A model generated the notes under the pieces. The model saw nothing but the letters and a program-made list of their open reading frames with translations, did no database searches and was not told the DNA's origin. DNA of 64,000 bases from Symbiodinium microadriaticum (taxonomy: Eukaryota; Sar; Dinophyceae; Suessiales; Symbiodiniaceae), in assembly GCA_001939145.1 (NCBI GenBank), contig LSRX01000314.1, forward strand, positions 255,683 to 319,682, read 5' to 3'. The position numbers and the translations under genes were made by a program. Positions 11,556 through 20,780 of the stretch are shown one piece after another (position 1 is the stretch's first letter; the number at the start of each line of letters is the position of its first letter).

Positions 11556-11684
11556 AGAGGTCTCAAGTCGTTGTGCTATAATATGAGTGGTCTCCGTATT
11601 GCTGAAGCTGGTGGTGGGCCTGATGATGCTTCTTATGACTCCTGCGGCATGATGATGACCATGATGCATCAGTGGGCTCTGTGA
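11556..11684 (+). CDS. Possible terminal exon
   Basis: After CATGTGCAG the frame encodes GLKSLCYNMSGLRIAEAGGG followed by DDASYDSCGMMMTMMHQ and stops at TGA 11682-11684. A shifted frame is also open and hydrophobic, so the reading is uncertain. Confidence 0.35.
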   Translation, partial: RGLKSLCYNMSGLRIAEAGGGPDDASYDSCGMMMTMMHQWAL

Positions 11685-11759
11685 TATGTCAAGGACGGCA
11701 GCACTTTGGCTCCAGCTTTCACTTACGAATGCTTTCCGGGAATGGAACGACTAAGCCTC

Positions 11760-12240
11760 TAGGCCCTCAGCCCTAAACCCTAGACCGCTAAACCCTAAAC
11801 CCCAAAACCCTAAACCCCTAAACCCCAAACCCCTAAACCCTAAACCCTTAAACCCTAAACCCCTAAGCCCGAAACCCCTAAACCCTAAACCCTAAACCAT
11901 AAACCTTTGTCCTGAAGTGCTCCCAATTCGGCCCTGCCTTTGCTGCCTTGCTGGCGCCTTTGCCCCCCTGCCTGCGCAGCACCCCAAAACCCCTTAACCC
12001 AACAATCCAAACCCCAAAACCCTAAACCCCTAAACCCCAAACCCCATGCAAACCCTAAGCCCCTAAACCCTAAACCCCCAAACCCCTAAAACCCTAAAGC
12101 CCTAAAGCCCTAAACCCCAAACCCTAAAACCCCAAACCCCTAAACCCCTAAAACCCTAAACCCCTAAACCCCTTGCCCCTAAACCCCCAAACGCCCTAAA
12201 CCCCTAAACGCCCTAACCCCCGAACCCCCAAACGCCCATT
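11760..12240. repeat. Long CCCTAAA/CCCCTAAA block
   Basis: One of the longest C-rich blocks. CCCTAAA and CCCCTAAA units are mixed, interrupted only near 11920-11985. A G-rich block of opposite orientation follows at 12365-12560. Confidence 0.9.
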
Positions 12241-12559
12241 CCTCTCCGCGATGATCCGCACTGTGCCGGCCGAGAGGCATGACAACTTCTTAGGGTCTGC
12301 TTAGGGGTTCCTAAATTGGATGATAAGGGTTCCTTTAAAGGGCTCCATAAGGATACTGTTGGGGTCTTTAGGGGTTTAGGGTTTAGGGGTGTACAGGGTT
12401 TAAGGGGTTTAAGGTTTAGGGAGTGAGTTTAAAGTTTAGGGTTTGCATGGGGTTTAGGGGTTTGGGGTTTGGGGTTTGGATTGTTGGGTTTAAGGGTCTA
12501 GGTAGCTTTAGGGCTTTGGGGTTTAAGAGTTTAGGGGTTTCAGGGCTTAATTTCTAGGG

Positions 12560-12675
12560 CCTGTTCAGGTGGGTAGTTACCGTTATAGGAGCCTTATAGA
12601 AGGTCTATATACCTTATAGAAGCCTTATAGAAGCTTTATATACCCTAAACTCCCCACCTGTAGTTTCCTTTAATA
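12560..12675. mobile_element. Family J repeat
   Basis: GTGGGTAGTTACCGTTATAG through repeated CTTATAGAAG units to CTCCCCACCTGTAGTTTCC. The right half is shared with 9195-9280 and a shorter piece with 34185-34220. Confidence 0.45.
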
Positions 12676-12685
12676 ATTAGGGTTC

Positions 12686-13409
12686 ATGGAGTTGGCGGAT
12701 GAGCACCGAGACACCAAATGCCCTTCAGCTGTGCAGTCAGCAGAGGAAGAGAGTGGGAGCCTGAGGAGACTGCCTCAAGGACGACAAGAACCCTGAAAGG
12801 GTTTAGGGGTTCCTATACCATATAGGGATTCTGAGAATGAGGGTATAGGGCCTCTACTTTTACGGGTCATTTAGTCCTTAAGGTGTTACAACGCTTTTGG
12901 AGTCGGCCACTGATCAGCAGAAGGAGCTTTTGTTGCAGTGTGGTTTCATTGCATCGGAGGAGCCGCAGCCAGATCTGGTTGAGCTGTGCAAGCAGCACAT
13001 CAGCTCACTTCCAGAGGACAGCAGGAAGTGTGTTGAAGCTCCCCCTGCCACCAATGCCACAGGAAATTGTGAGTGAAACCAGCAAGCGTTTCAAAGCGCC
13101 CACTTCGGAATTGAAGGACTTGATTTAGAAAAAGTCCTCGCTTAGATGCCTGAACGTCAGAAGCTCGTGTCCACCTTGCAGTTGGAGCTTCAGTCGACGG
13201 TGGCATCAGTGCCCGTGACAGCCCTACTACCTGGTTTTGAGGGCTTGTTTTTTTCCGAACAGCTTGCTGACATGGATGTTGATCAGACCGAAGTCGACAA
13301 GCATAAGCTGCTGACCGTGTGTGAAGAGGCATCCAACCGCAGACGTGTTGTGCCAGGGCCGCCCCGGGGAAGTGCTCCGCGCCAGGTGAAGGAGACCAGA
13401 CTCAGTTAG
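12686..13409 (+). pseudogene. Coding sequence interrupted by a family A element; decayed downstream
   Basis: From ATG 12686 the frame encodes MELADEHRDTKCPSAVQSAE up to ...LRRLPQ, then meets a 103-bp family A element. Removing 12780-12882 as a GA-AG intron gives CAA G|GT and continues TTLLESATDQQKELLLQCGF and LVELCKQHISSLPEDSRKC. The same frame then has TGA (near 13073) and TAG (13143) before MPERQKLVSTLQLELQSTV and FFSEQLADMDVDQTEVDKHK to a stop at 13407-13409. A second intron starting at GTGAGT (about 13070) is possible. Family unknown. It is either a decayed retrocopy-like gene or a live gene with more introns. Confidence 0.5.
12772..12886. mobile_element. Family A element inside coding sequence, copy 2
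   Basis: Inverted ends CTCAAGGACGACAAGAACCC and GGGTCATTTAGTCCTTAAGG. Proposed splice sites AAG|GA at 12779/12780 and TTAAG|G at 12882/12883. AAGG stands on both sides. Splicing restores the frame of the host sequence. Confidence 0.7.
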
Positions 13410-13739
13410 GAATCCAGAGAGTGCGAAATTGTCACTTGTGTGTCCCAGATTTCACTGTCAATCCTCGGCAACAGCGGCATCTATGTAGTTTAAGGATGTC
13501 TTTCAGGCTTACGGTATGCACCCTTATCAAGGGTTTGGGGAGCTTCTGTTCTGGGAACAAAGTAGGACTTCAAAACCCCCGCGGCCAAAGTAAGCCTTGC
13601 AGAATTCTGTCGTTTTAGCAGAGCCAACACCCACCACTTCGGTTCAGGCTTTGTGAAGGTTTAGGGCCTTTCAGGGTTTTAACGGTCTGTAGGGTGTAGG
13701 GTTTTCGGGTTTAAGGCCGATTCCAAGGGCAAGAAGACA

Positions 13740-13960
13740 AACACCCTAAACCATAAAACCCTAAACCATAAAACCCTAAACCCTAAACCATAGCAGCTTA
13801 AACCATAAACCCTAAACCCCTAAACACTAAACCATAAACCCTAAAACCCTAAAACCCTAAACCCAGCCTCTCTGTGAGGCTGAGTGGCGGTCTCCGTGGG
13901 GGCCTTCCGAAAGCCTTGGCACCCCAGCGCCGCAGCTGGGAATTTCGGGTTCCGGTTTAG
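13740..13960 (+). CDS. C-rich repeat followed by an exon candidate
   Basis: 13740-13862 is a C-rich heptamer block with CCCTAAACCATAAAA units. Next comes an open segment at about 13862-13950 encoding LSVRLSGGLRGGLPKALAP and QRRSWEF, ending before GGGTTCCGGTTTAGGG. Left boundary unclear. The peptide is basic and Gly-rich; no family recognised. Confidence 0.35.
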
Positions 13961-14263
13961 GGTTTACGGTTTAGGGGTTTCGGGGTTTAGGGGTTCAGGG
14001 TTTAGGGTTTAGGGGTTAGGTTTTAGGGTTTGGGGTTCAGGGGTTTAGGCTTTTAGGATTTAAGGTTCAGGGGAAGCTCCGTAAGCGAGTTGCTGTAGTA
14101 TTACCGGACCCGAGGTGCGGTTTAGGGGCAAGTTATCTTCCTTGAATGCTTTGAGACTCCACGAGCCGAGCAGCCACGAGTACAGGTAGCAGCCCAAAGC
14201 CTAAAGTCCTATAAGGGTTGACCCCAAACCCAAATTGACCTAAACCCCTAAGCCCTCAAACAC

Positions 14264-14371
14264 TTGGGTAGTTTTCCAAATTAGTGTCCCGCTTAGCGTC
14301 CTTTCTGCAGGGGTGCCGTACTGTGTTTGGGACCTCAAAAGGGACCCGTATTTCGAGAACTACCCACTTGG
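14264..14371. mobile_element. Family D element, copy 3
   Basis: Ends TTGGGTAGTTTTCCAAATTA and ATTTCGAGAACTACCCACTT with interior GGTGCCGTACTGTGTTTGGG, matching the 24.6 kb copy in order and spacing. Confidence 0.65.
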
Positions 14372-14411
14372 TAAAGGTAGAAACTCTGCATAAACTCTAC
14401 GGTTTTTGCAG

Positions 14412-14472
14412 ACAAGGTCTTGGTTGCCCGAAATGACAAAGGCTGCTTGCCCCTCAACCCTCACCGATTTAG
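14412..14472 (+). CDS. Short exon
   Basis: A good acceptor (GGTTTTTGCAG) precedes an open segment encoding KVLVARNDKGCLPLNPHRF, ending at TTTAG|GTGCCC. Length 61 nt, phase 2 in and 2 out. Family D element copy 3 lies just upstream in the presumed intron. Confidence 0.45.
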
Positions 14473-14639
14473 GTGCCCACAGCAGACTATGAGAGTCTTT
14501 AAATTGAACTGAAAAAGAGAACATCTAATTATATAAGACCCCACAGCCTCTGAAACTCCCATTCCCAGAGGCATGTTCAGCTCCGATATTTCTATCCATA
14601 CATGGCCCTACATCTTTTGCATTCCAGAGGCGTCCCTAA

Positions 14640-14870
14640 ACCCGAAACCCTAAACTCTGAACCCCTAAACCTCTAAACCCCGAAGCTCTAAGCCCTAAAC
14701 CCTAAACAACTAAACCCCTAAACCCTTAAACCCTGAACCCTAAACAGTAAGCTAAACCCTAAGCCCCTAAACCCTAAACCCTAAACCCCCCTATAAACCC
14801 TAAACCCTTAAACTAAACCCCTAAACCCCCTAAACTCCTAAACCCCAATACCCTAAACCTAAACCCCTCT
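14640..14870. repeat. CCCTAAA block
   Basis: C-rich heptamers with CCCCTAAA, CTAAACAGTAAG and CCCCCTATAAA variants. Confidence 0.85.
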
Positions 14871-14894
14871 TATTTAAGTTCTTCGTGATCTCAG

Positions 14895-15095
14895 GCTGTT
14901 TACCCCGCCCCGATGGCCTCGGCCCTTTGAGGCTTCACATCCCTGGGTCTCGCTTTGAGGGTCTCTTCCGCGATCTATGGGGGAGAATGGGGGTCTATGG
15001 GTTTAGGGTTTAGGGTTATGGAAGAGAATGGGGCTCTGAAGGTTTAGGGTTTAGGGCTATGGGGGAGAATGGGGCCCTGCCTGGACCCCAAAAAG
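14895..15095 (+). CDS. Two exons around an 85-bp GA-AG intron bounded by an 18-bp repeat
   Basis: Exon a 14895-14982 follows GATCTCAG and encodes LPRPDGLGPLRLHIPGSRFE then GLFRDLWG. Exon b 15068-15095 encodes MGPCLDPKK and ends at AAG|GTATGT. Intron 14983-15067 begins GAGAATGG and ends GGGGGAG. The word CTATGGGGGAGAATGGGG is present at 14975-14992 and 15057-15074, and a diverged third copy lies inside at 15016-15033. Splicing keeps the frame. Function unknown. Confidence 0.5.
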
Positions 15096-15381
15096 GTATG
15101 TAGAATAATAGCCATTTATGGGTTTTGGGCCATTATTTTTTTACTTACTTTTGGGGGTTTAGGTAAACCCTAAACCGTCGGATAGGGTTTAGGGCTTAGG
15201 GTTTATGGTTCCATCAACGTTTAGGACTTTACGCTCTAGGGTTTAGGGTCCTTTCAGGGATCTACAGGCCCTACGCACAAGAGTTCCGTAGTCTCTCTAA
15301 GCGCCTTGTCTTTAAGGGTCCTACAAGGGTTTCATAAGGGTTGAAGAACTTATAAGTTTAGGGTTTGCTGCGTGTGGGGGC

Positions 15382-15639
15382 ATGTTGTTGCCCCGAAACC
15401 CTGTAAGGTGGGAGGAAGTCTACTCTAAACCCCCTGAGCCCTCTGCCCGTGAACCCCAAACCCTAAAGCCTCAAAACCCAAGAATGAACCAAAGGCAACT
15501 TCCACGAAAATGCAGTGGGGAAAGATCTTTTGGAACCGGGTTCCAGGATGATATGGCAATAGGCAGCAGCTTCGCATGTTCACGTCTTCGGACCTGCCTT
15601 GGAGTCGTAGCTTTCCGTGTATCCCCCATACACTTCTAG
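15382..15639 (+). CDS. Open frame ending in a family F element
   Basis: The 3' half encodes GERSFGTGFQDDMAIGSSFA and CLGVVAFRVSPIHF. The stop TAG (15637-15639) is part of the CTAGGTTCCCC end of a family F element. The 5' part reads through C-rich repeat and is probably intron, so the real exon likely starts near 15480. Confidence 0.3.
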   Translation: MLLPRNPVRWEEVYSKPPEPSAREPQTLKPQNPRMNQRQLPRKCSGERSFGTGFQDDMAIGSSFACSRLRTCLGVVAFRVSPIHF

Positions 15640-15753
15640 GTTCCCCAGTAGTACCCTTTGCCCTTTTTGTTGTGGGGTTTCCTTATTACAGCCGAATATT
15701 AGGAAAAAACTACCCTTATTATTATTAAGGGGTTACTGGGGAACCTAGACTTG
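15636..15753. mobile_element. Family F element, best copy
   Basis: Ends CTAGGTTCCCCAGTAGTACC and, inverted, GGTTACTGGGGAACCTAG are near-perfect inverted repeats. The interior has GCCCTTTTTG and AAACTACCCTTATTATTATT. Confidence 0.75.
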
Positions 15754-16397
15754 CTATAAAGACCCACTAGAAGAACTGACTCCGGTGTCCTTTGAGAACT
15801 ATATGTACACTAATATACTAATATACAATAATCATGGACGCCGCATGTTAACCCCCCCCGGCCACAAAAGTCTTAAATGTTGTTCGGCGGCGGTGTGGCT
15901 CCAAAGCGCAATTGACACTAAAGCTTGCGTATTAGGGTGCAGCCACGAACTGCAGTAGCGCTGCTCTACCGTTACTACTAGTCCTGCTGATGGTGATACA
16001 GGCCAGGGATGCCCCCAAACCCTAAACCGGGAGTGACACTCTTGGTGGTGCTCTCTGAGCTGCGCTAGTGCAGGCTAGGGTGGCTAGCAGCGCGGTTTGG
16101 GGGTGTTGGGACATCACCATAACCCCGAAACTCCAGTTGCCGAAATAATTGGTTACTGTTCACATATTGTATGGTTAGTAACCTACTATTTGAGTAACGT
16201 GAGCTCCTGATTTAGTAATGGTCCCTCAGTGGAGCTAAACTCGGCCTGCACACAATAGTGGCAAGGTCCCCTGAATTGCTGTTCACAGTACTAAACTACC
16301 CATCAATAGTCCTAAATTCCCGTCCCGCTGTTAAATTTTCAAGCTTTCGGGAAATAGACACGGCTAATGTTTAGGGTTTAAAGTTTAGGGTTTAGGG

Positions 16398-16490
16398 TCA
16401 GTTGGAAAAGAAGAGACAGAGACAGACAAGATAGAGGAGACGCGGAGAGGCACGAACGGCGAGAGCCCGGCATGCTGAGAGGAAGGCCTA
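16398..16490 (+). CDS. Arg/Asp-rich exon candidate
   Basis: After heptamer repeat and GGTCAG, a frame encodes WKRRDRDRQDRGDAERHERR and EPGMLRGR. RD-rich tracts are typical of RNA-binding or splicing proteins, but purine-rich simple sequence gives the same picture, so this is weak. Confidence 0.3.
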
Positions 16491-16499
16491 TTGTCATAG

Positions 16500-16648
16500 T
16501 ACAGTAGTAGCACATTAGTAATTCTTGACCGTATTATAATAGTACAGTAGTAATTACAGTAATACAGTATTACTGTAATACTGTATTCGTGTAATTACTA
16601 CTGTACGATTATCATACTGTCAAGAATTAATAAAGTGCTACTACTGTA
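16500..16648. mobile_element. Long palindrome (TACAGTAGTAGCAC ends)
   Basis: TACAGTAGTAGCAC...AATTCTTGACCGTA pairs with TACTGTCAAGAATT...GTGCTACTACTGTA across the central ATACAGTATTACTGTAAT. The arms are nearly complementary for about 70 nt each, a hairpin-forming MITE-like unit. TACTACTGTAC-type repeats continue to about 16730. Confidence 0.65.
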
Positions 16649-16872
16649 CTACTCTTGTACTACTTTCTTGTACTACTACTGTACTACCACTGTACTGCTA
16701 CTGTACTACTGTACTATTGCTGTACTAGTGACCTTCCAACAACTTCTGTAGCCCCCCCAAAAAATTATCCAGAGGCGGAGAAAAACGATTACTAACCCAG
16801 ATTCTGGATGATCAGGGATCGAGGGGGTTACTAATCAGGAGGCCAGGTTCCTGGGGCATCGCCAAGCTTCAA

Positions 16873-16985
16873 TACTGTTGATGATACAAATACAAATCCT
16901 GCATTACCTTAAGGACCTTAAACTATGGGAATTATGTTATATTCCCTATTATGGGTAATGCAGGATTTATACCATCAGCCGCAGT
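16873..16985. mobile_element. Family B element, copy 2
   Basis: TACTGTTGATGATACAAAT to TTTATACCATCAGCCGCA with interior TTACCTTAAGGACCTTAAAC and TATTCCCTATTATGGGTAAT. Confidence 0.75.
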
Positions 16986-17208
16986 TAATGCACAACAGAT
17001 TATCAGGCTTTGCTGCTTTTTCGGGAGGTTCGTGGTAGCACACTGCTTGTCCGCGGGGCGCGCCGCAGCGCGGCTCGCGGTGCGAGCACTGAGGCGAAGT
17101 AGGGTTGAGGCAGTTTAGGGGTGTAAGGGGGCTGAGGCAATTTAGGGTTTAGGGGTTTAGGACGTTTAGGAGAAGTTTAGGATTTTTGCTTAAATTCGTT
17201 TTTTGCAG

Positions 17209-17490
17209 GCTTCGGAGCTTAGTGGTGGGGCTAGATGCGCATCGGGCGATGGAGCTTCTTCGTCTACCCAGAGAACCCAATACACCTTCATTAAGGAATA
17301 TGCCTGAAATTACAAGGGGCTAATTTTTATGATTTAAGGTATATTCCTGAATTAAGGGGTATTGGGTTCTCTGGGTAGTGGAGGTTCTGCGGATGGCGGG
17401 TCAGGGTTTGGATCCTATAGAATTTTTGGCGACGGTGGAAATGGGCCCATTGAATGCAAAGTCACACTTTTGCGAGTTTCGACGTCATAA
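17209..17490 (+). CDS. Two Gly/Ser-rich exons split by a family E element acting as a GT-AG intron
   Basis: Exon a 17209-17261 follows the strong acceptor CGTTTTTTGCAG and encodes ASELSGGARCASGDGAS. Exon b 17379-17490 encodes GGSADGGSGFGSYRIFG then DGGNGPIECKVTLLRVSTS, with TAA at 17488-17490 (an internal donor is also possible). The 117-bp interval 17262-17378 starts GTCTACCCAGAG and ends CTCTGGGTAG, which is exactly the family E element plus G. Removing it joins TCT TC|T GGA in frame. Function unknown. Confidence 0.55.
17262..17378. mobile_element. Family E element inside coding sequence
   Basis: Perfect inverted ends CTACCCAGAGAACCCAATAC and GTATTGGGTTCTCTGGGTAG enclose AAGGAATATGCC...GGTATATTCCTGAATTAAGG. 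GT and AG fall at its outer edges. Confidence 0.8.
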
Positions 17491-17684
17491 ACCCTACAAA
17501 ACCAAGCCTAAATGTCATGAAGTCAAGGCCAGGTCCGCACTGCACTAAAACGGGCTCAGGAGGTACGGTTAGTTTGGGTTTAGGAATCCCTATAATCCCT
17601 AATCCCGAAAGCGTGGATGGAATCCCAAGCGCGCCCAATCCGAGAACCCGAGGGCAGCTTTCTCAGGATCTAAGTTTTAGGGTT

Positions 17685-17895
17685 CAGGGCTTAGGGTAGT
17701 TTAGGGTTCAGGGTTTAGGGTAGTTTAGGGTTCAGGGTTTAGGGCAGTTGAGGGTTCAGGGTTTAGGGTAGTTTAGGGTTCAGGGTTTAGGGTAGTTTAG
17801 GGTTCAGGGTTTAGGGTAGTTTAGGGTTCAGGGTTTAGAGTTTAGGGTAGTTTAGGCTTTAGGGTTTAGGGTTCAGGGTTTGGGGTTTAGGAACC
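17685..17895. repeat. 24-bp tandem repeat built from TTTAGGG
   Basis: At least six head-to-tail units of GTAGTTTAGGGTTCAGGGTT plus TAGG, then degenerate heptamers. It shows secondary amplification of a longer unit inside a heptamer block. Confidence 0.85.
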
Positions 17896-17917
17896 CTAAA
17901 CCCAAAGCCCTCTAAAG

Positions 17918-18020
17918 CTGAGACATCCAAGCGGCTTGAGGATGCGTGGACAACGGCCAAAGACGTGGCTGAGAAGACGCGACACGCGGTGCTTGCAGAG
18001 GACTGGCGCCGGGCTTCTAG
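17918..18020 (+). CDS. Helical exon
   Basis: After CTCTAAAG| the frame encodes AETSKRLEDAWTTAKDVAE then KTRHAVLAEDWRRAS and ends at TCTAG|GTTTGT. Charged, Ala/Glu-rich residues predict a long helix or coiled coil. The frame stays open to about 18171 past the donor, so a longer last exon is possible. Probably one gene with the clean + strand exons up to 23.1 kb. Family not recognised. Confidence 0.55.
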
Positions 18021-18318
18021 GTTTGTTGCTTCGGGTTGCTCTTTTCGGTCGAAGGCCGGCTGGTTGGGGGGACATGGGTGTTCCCGGCATCAAACCCCAA
18101 AACCCGAAAGCCTTTATCTCAATGACCCCGATGCCTCAACAGCCCTAATTTCACAAGCACTGAACCCTTAGTGAAGCCCTAAAGCCCTGAAGCGAAACCA
18201 CACCCTGAATCGTCAAGCAAAACTTAATGTTAAAGCTGTAGCAGTTTTATGGCTGTCAAAATAACTGCATCTCGGGAGGGTTCCCCAGACAGGGGCACTG
18301 TCTTAAAGAGTCCATACG

Positions 18319-18412
18319 GGGAGTTCTCTAAATTCGCATCCCTTTGGGTTTTTAGGGTGCCGTACTAGTTTGGGTTCGTGAACAGGGACCCTTATTTGGA
18401 GAACTGCACATA
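18319..18412. mobile_element. Family D element, copy 4
   Basis: Ends ACGGGGAGTTCTCTAAATT and TTTGGAGAACTGCACATAC with interior GGGTGCCGTACTAGTTTGGG. Confidence 0.6.
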
Positions 18413-18444
18413 CACAACCGTTCCTTTCAAGGGTTGATGTCTAG

Positions 18445-18514
18445 ACTCGGCTCCCGTATTTCCTGCCAATACCGGCCCAAGATGCGATCGTCCAAGGCAA
18501 CAGGAGAGGTAGAG
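18445..18514 (+). CDS. Short exon candidate
   Basis: Between TGTCTAG| and GAG|GTATGC an open segment encodes SRISCQYRPKMRSSKATGEV. The donor is good, the acceptor plausible. Basic peptide, unknown family. Confidence 0.4.
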
Positions 18515-18618
18515 GTATGCATGGATGCTCCGGGCTGACACGGGGATCTTCTGAAAAAGCACAGTTGCAGTTGACTGGCGGCTGCTATCCCTAAGCCCTT
18601 AACCCTAGACCCCTAAAG

Positions 18619-18713
18619 CCTAATCCGCTCGAAGAGCAACTCGGACAGGAAATCGACGGCCGCTTGGTCTCCGAGTGGCTCGAAGGCGGGCAGGGCACAC
18701 CTCGGTTGGCGAG
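18619..18713 (+). CDS. Exon
   Basis: Open segment encoding NPLEEQLGQEIDGRLVSEWL followed by EGGQGTPRLA, ending at GCGAG|GTGTTG. Third codon positions are mostly G or C, unlike the surrounding repeats, which supports coding. Left edge probably CTAAAG|CC. Confidence 0.55.
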
Positions 18714-18747
18714 GTGTTGAGTTTGTGTGGTGCACTTTGGGGGGTTT

Positions 18748-19150
18748 GTGAACCCTTATAGATCCCTTACAGGGGACAACCCTTGGATATCCCTCAAAGG
18801 GGACCCTTATAAATCCCTTAAAAGGGAACCCTTAAAGATCCGTGAACCCTTATAGATCCCTTACAGGGGACAACCCTTGGATATCCCTCAAAGGGGACCC
18901 TTATAAATCCCTTAAAAGGGAACCCTTAAAGATCCGTGAACCCTTATAGATCCCTTACAGGGGACAACCCTTGGATATCCCTCAAAGGGGACCCTTATAA
19001 ATCCCTTAAAAGGGAACCCTTAAAGATCCGTGAACCCTTATAGATCCCTTACAGGGGACAACCCTTGGATATCCCTCAAAGGGGACCCTTATAAATCCCT
19101 TAAAAGGGAACCCTTAAAGATCCGTGAACCCTTATAGATCCCTTTAAAGG
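18748..19150. repeat. 94-bp tandem repeat, four identical units plus a partial
   Basis: Units start at 18748, 18842, 18936 and 19030 with a partial unit at 19124. Each reads GTGAACCCTTATAGATCCCT... and contains short inverted pieces such as GATCCCTTACAGGGGA and ATCCCTTAAAAGGGAA. By eye the copies are identical, so the amplification is recent or an assembly product. Confidence 0.9.
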
Positions 19151-19254
19151 AACCCTTGAAGGGGCCCTTAAAGTAGGGTATATGGAGCCTCGGGGATTGT
19201 AGGGTTTGGGGACAGGGTTGGCGTGTAGGGGTTGATAATGTAGGCTCTACCGTT

Positions 19255-19340
19255 ATTAACCCCAATTAGCTTACCTTCTTAAGGACTATGTAAGGAAATC
19301 ATAATAAGAAACCCTACAAAGGTAGGTTATTTGGGGGTGC
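19255..19340. mobile_element. Family H element, copy 1
   Basis: TTAACCCCAATTAGCTTACC to AAGGTAGGTTATTTGGGGGT with interior AAGGACTATGTAAGGAAATC. Matches copies at 26.6 and 46.3 kb and a fragment at 40.4 kb. Confidence 0.65.
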
Positions 19341-19480
19341 AGGCAGGGTGTACGGTTATCACTGAATCCTAGAACATGCAAAAGAAGCTGCACAGTTGCT
19401 GTCTCTACTCCCTCCGAAGGGCGATGACATGACAGGGCACACATAGCAATCCTAAGCCCTAAACCCTAAACCCCTAAGCC

Positions 19481-19880
19481 CTAAGCCCTAAACCTTAAAC
19501 AAATGACCTGTGCAAGCCATGAGCTGACGGAAAACGCTGTGAAAGTCACATAAGCCCGCTGAACCTTTGGAGCCGTGCTGAGACAAGGTCGCTCTTGCAG
19601 CTGCGCACCTGCGGCAGTGACGCCATGCACTGCTATTTTGGCAATGGTATCGGTAGTCAAGAGCTGCTGCTCTACTGGACTGCCGTCAAAAACCGCCGGG
19701 GCGTTGCCTTGCAGCAGCTGCAAGATGCAATCTCTCAAGCTGGCGGGAAGCGGCCTACTCAGCACAGACGTCACGGGCACACTGCCTACTGGCTGAAGAA
19801 ACTCTTTCGTCCCAAGCTTTGAGTGGGGGCCATGTACAAGGGCTCCGCAACAGAAACTCTGGTCCTGTTGTCAATTTTGC
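19481..19880 (-). CDS. Coding-like island, strand ambiguous
   Basis: The minus strand is open from about 19880 to 19481 and encodes LPASLRDCILQLLQGNAPAV, FDGSPVEQQLLTTDTIAKIA and APKVQRAYVTFTAFSVSSWL. The plus strand over 19595-19822 is also open (MHCYFGNGIGSQELLLYWTA). I favour the minus frame for length, but neighbouring exons are on the plus strand. No family recognised. Confidence 0.35.
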
Positions 19881-20317
19881 GATGGTTCGCGAGGCAGCTG
19901 TGGAGCAACGGCCCAGACCTACACCCTAAACCCTAAACCCTTAATGGAACCCTGTTCGAACATGTTGGAGTCATCAAGCCTCCTACTAAAAGCTGATGAG
20001 CCCCGTTTAGAACATGTGAAGGAACCTCTCTCAAGTCTCTCTTAAGAAGCAACCCCATTCTATGTTTTCCAAGGTCCCCACATGAACCCCACAAGTCTCT
20101 CTTAAGAAGCAACCCCATTCTAAGATTTCTAAGGTCCCTACACGAACCTTACAAGTCATTTAAAAGGGAACCCCATTCTAAGTTTTCTTAAAAAAAAACC
20201 CTTACATGAGCCCTACTGGTCTCTCAAGAAGGAACCTGGTGTTTAGGGTGTAGGGTTTAGGCTTTATAGGGTTTTGGGTTTAGGGCTTAGGGTAAGAGCC
20301 CTGCATTTTGATTACAG

Positions 20318-20419
20318 CCCCTTGTGGGGAAGACTGCTCTCGGCATCTTTGTCCAGTGCCCTCAACCCCAAAACCTTGAAGGGGCCGCTGAGTTTCGGGG
20401 AGCTTGCTTGGAGGATGAG
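20318..20419 (+). CDS. Exon, 34 codons, phase 0/0
   Basis: The acceptor TTTTGATTACAG is followed by 34 open codons encoding [18 protein letters not shown] and [16 protein letters not shown], ending at GAG|GTTTGG. Both splice signals and codon use look genuine. Function unknown. Confidence 0.6.
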
Positions 20420-20469
20420 GTTTGGTTTTATGGGGTGTTAAGGGGTTTAGGACTTTTGGGATTTATTTG

Positions 20470-20506
20470 CGTGTATATATACATATATATATATATATGT
20501 ACATAT

Positions 20507-20537
<31 letters not shown>

Positions 20538-20627
20538 TATATACATACATACACATACATACACATACATACACATACATACATACATACATACATACAT
20601 ACATACATACATACATACATACATACA

Positions 20628-20663
<36 letters not shown>

Positions 20664-20780
20664 TATATACACAAAATATACATACATATGCACACACACA
20701 CGCACCTATTTATATATGTATATATAATATATCTATATATATATATACATATATACTTATTTATATGTATATACATAAGG
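20470..20780. repeat. TA / ATAC microsatellite
   Basis: About 300 bp of alternating TA and ATAC units, inside the intron after the preceding exon. Long Tyr/Ile/His open frames here are artefacts. Confidence 0.95.

Noticed and set aside
18748-19150. CRISPR array
   Set aside because: The 94-bp units are contiguous identical repeats without spacers, in a eukaryotic context.
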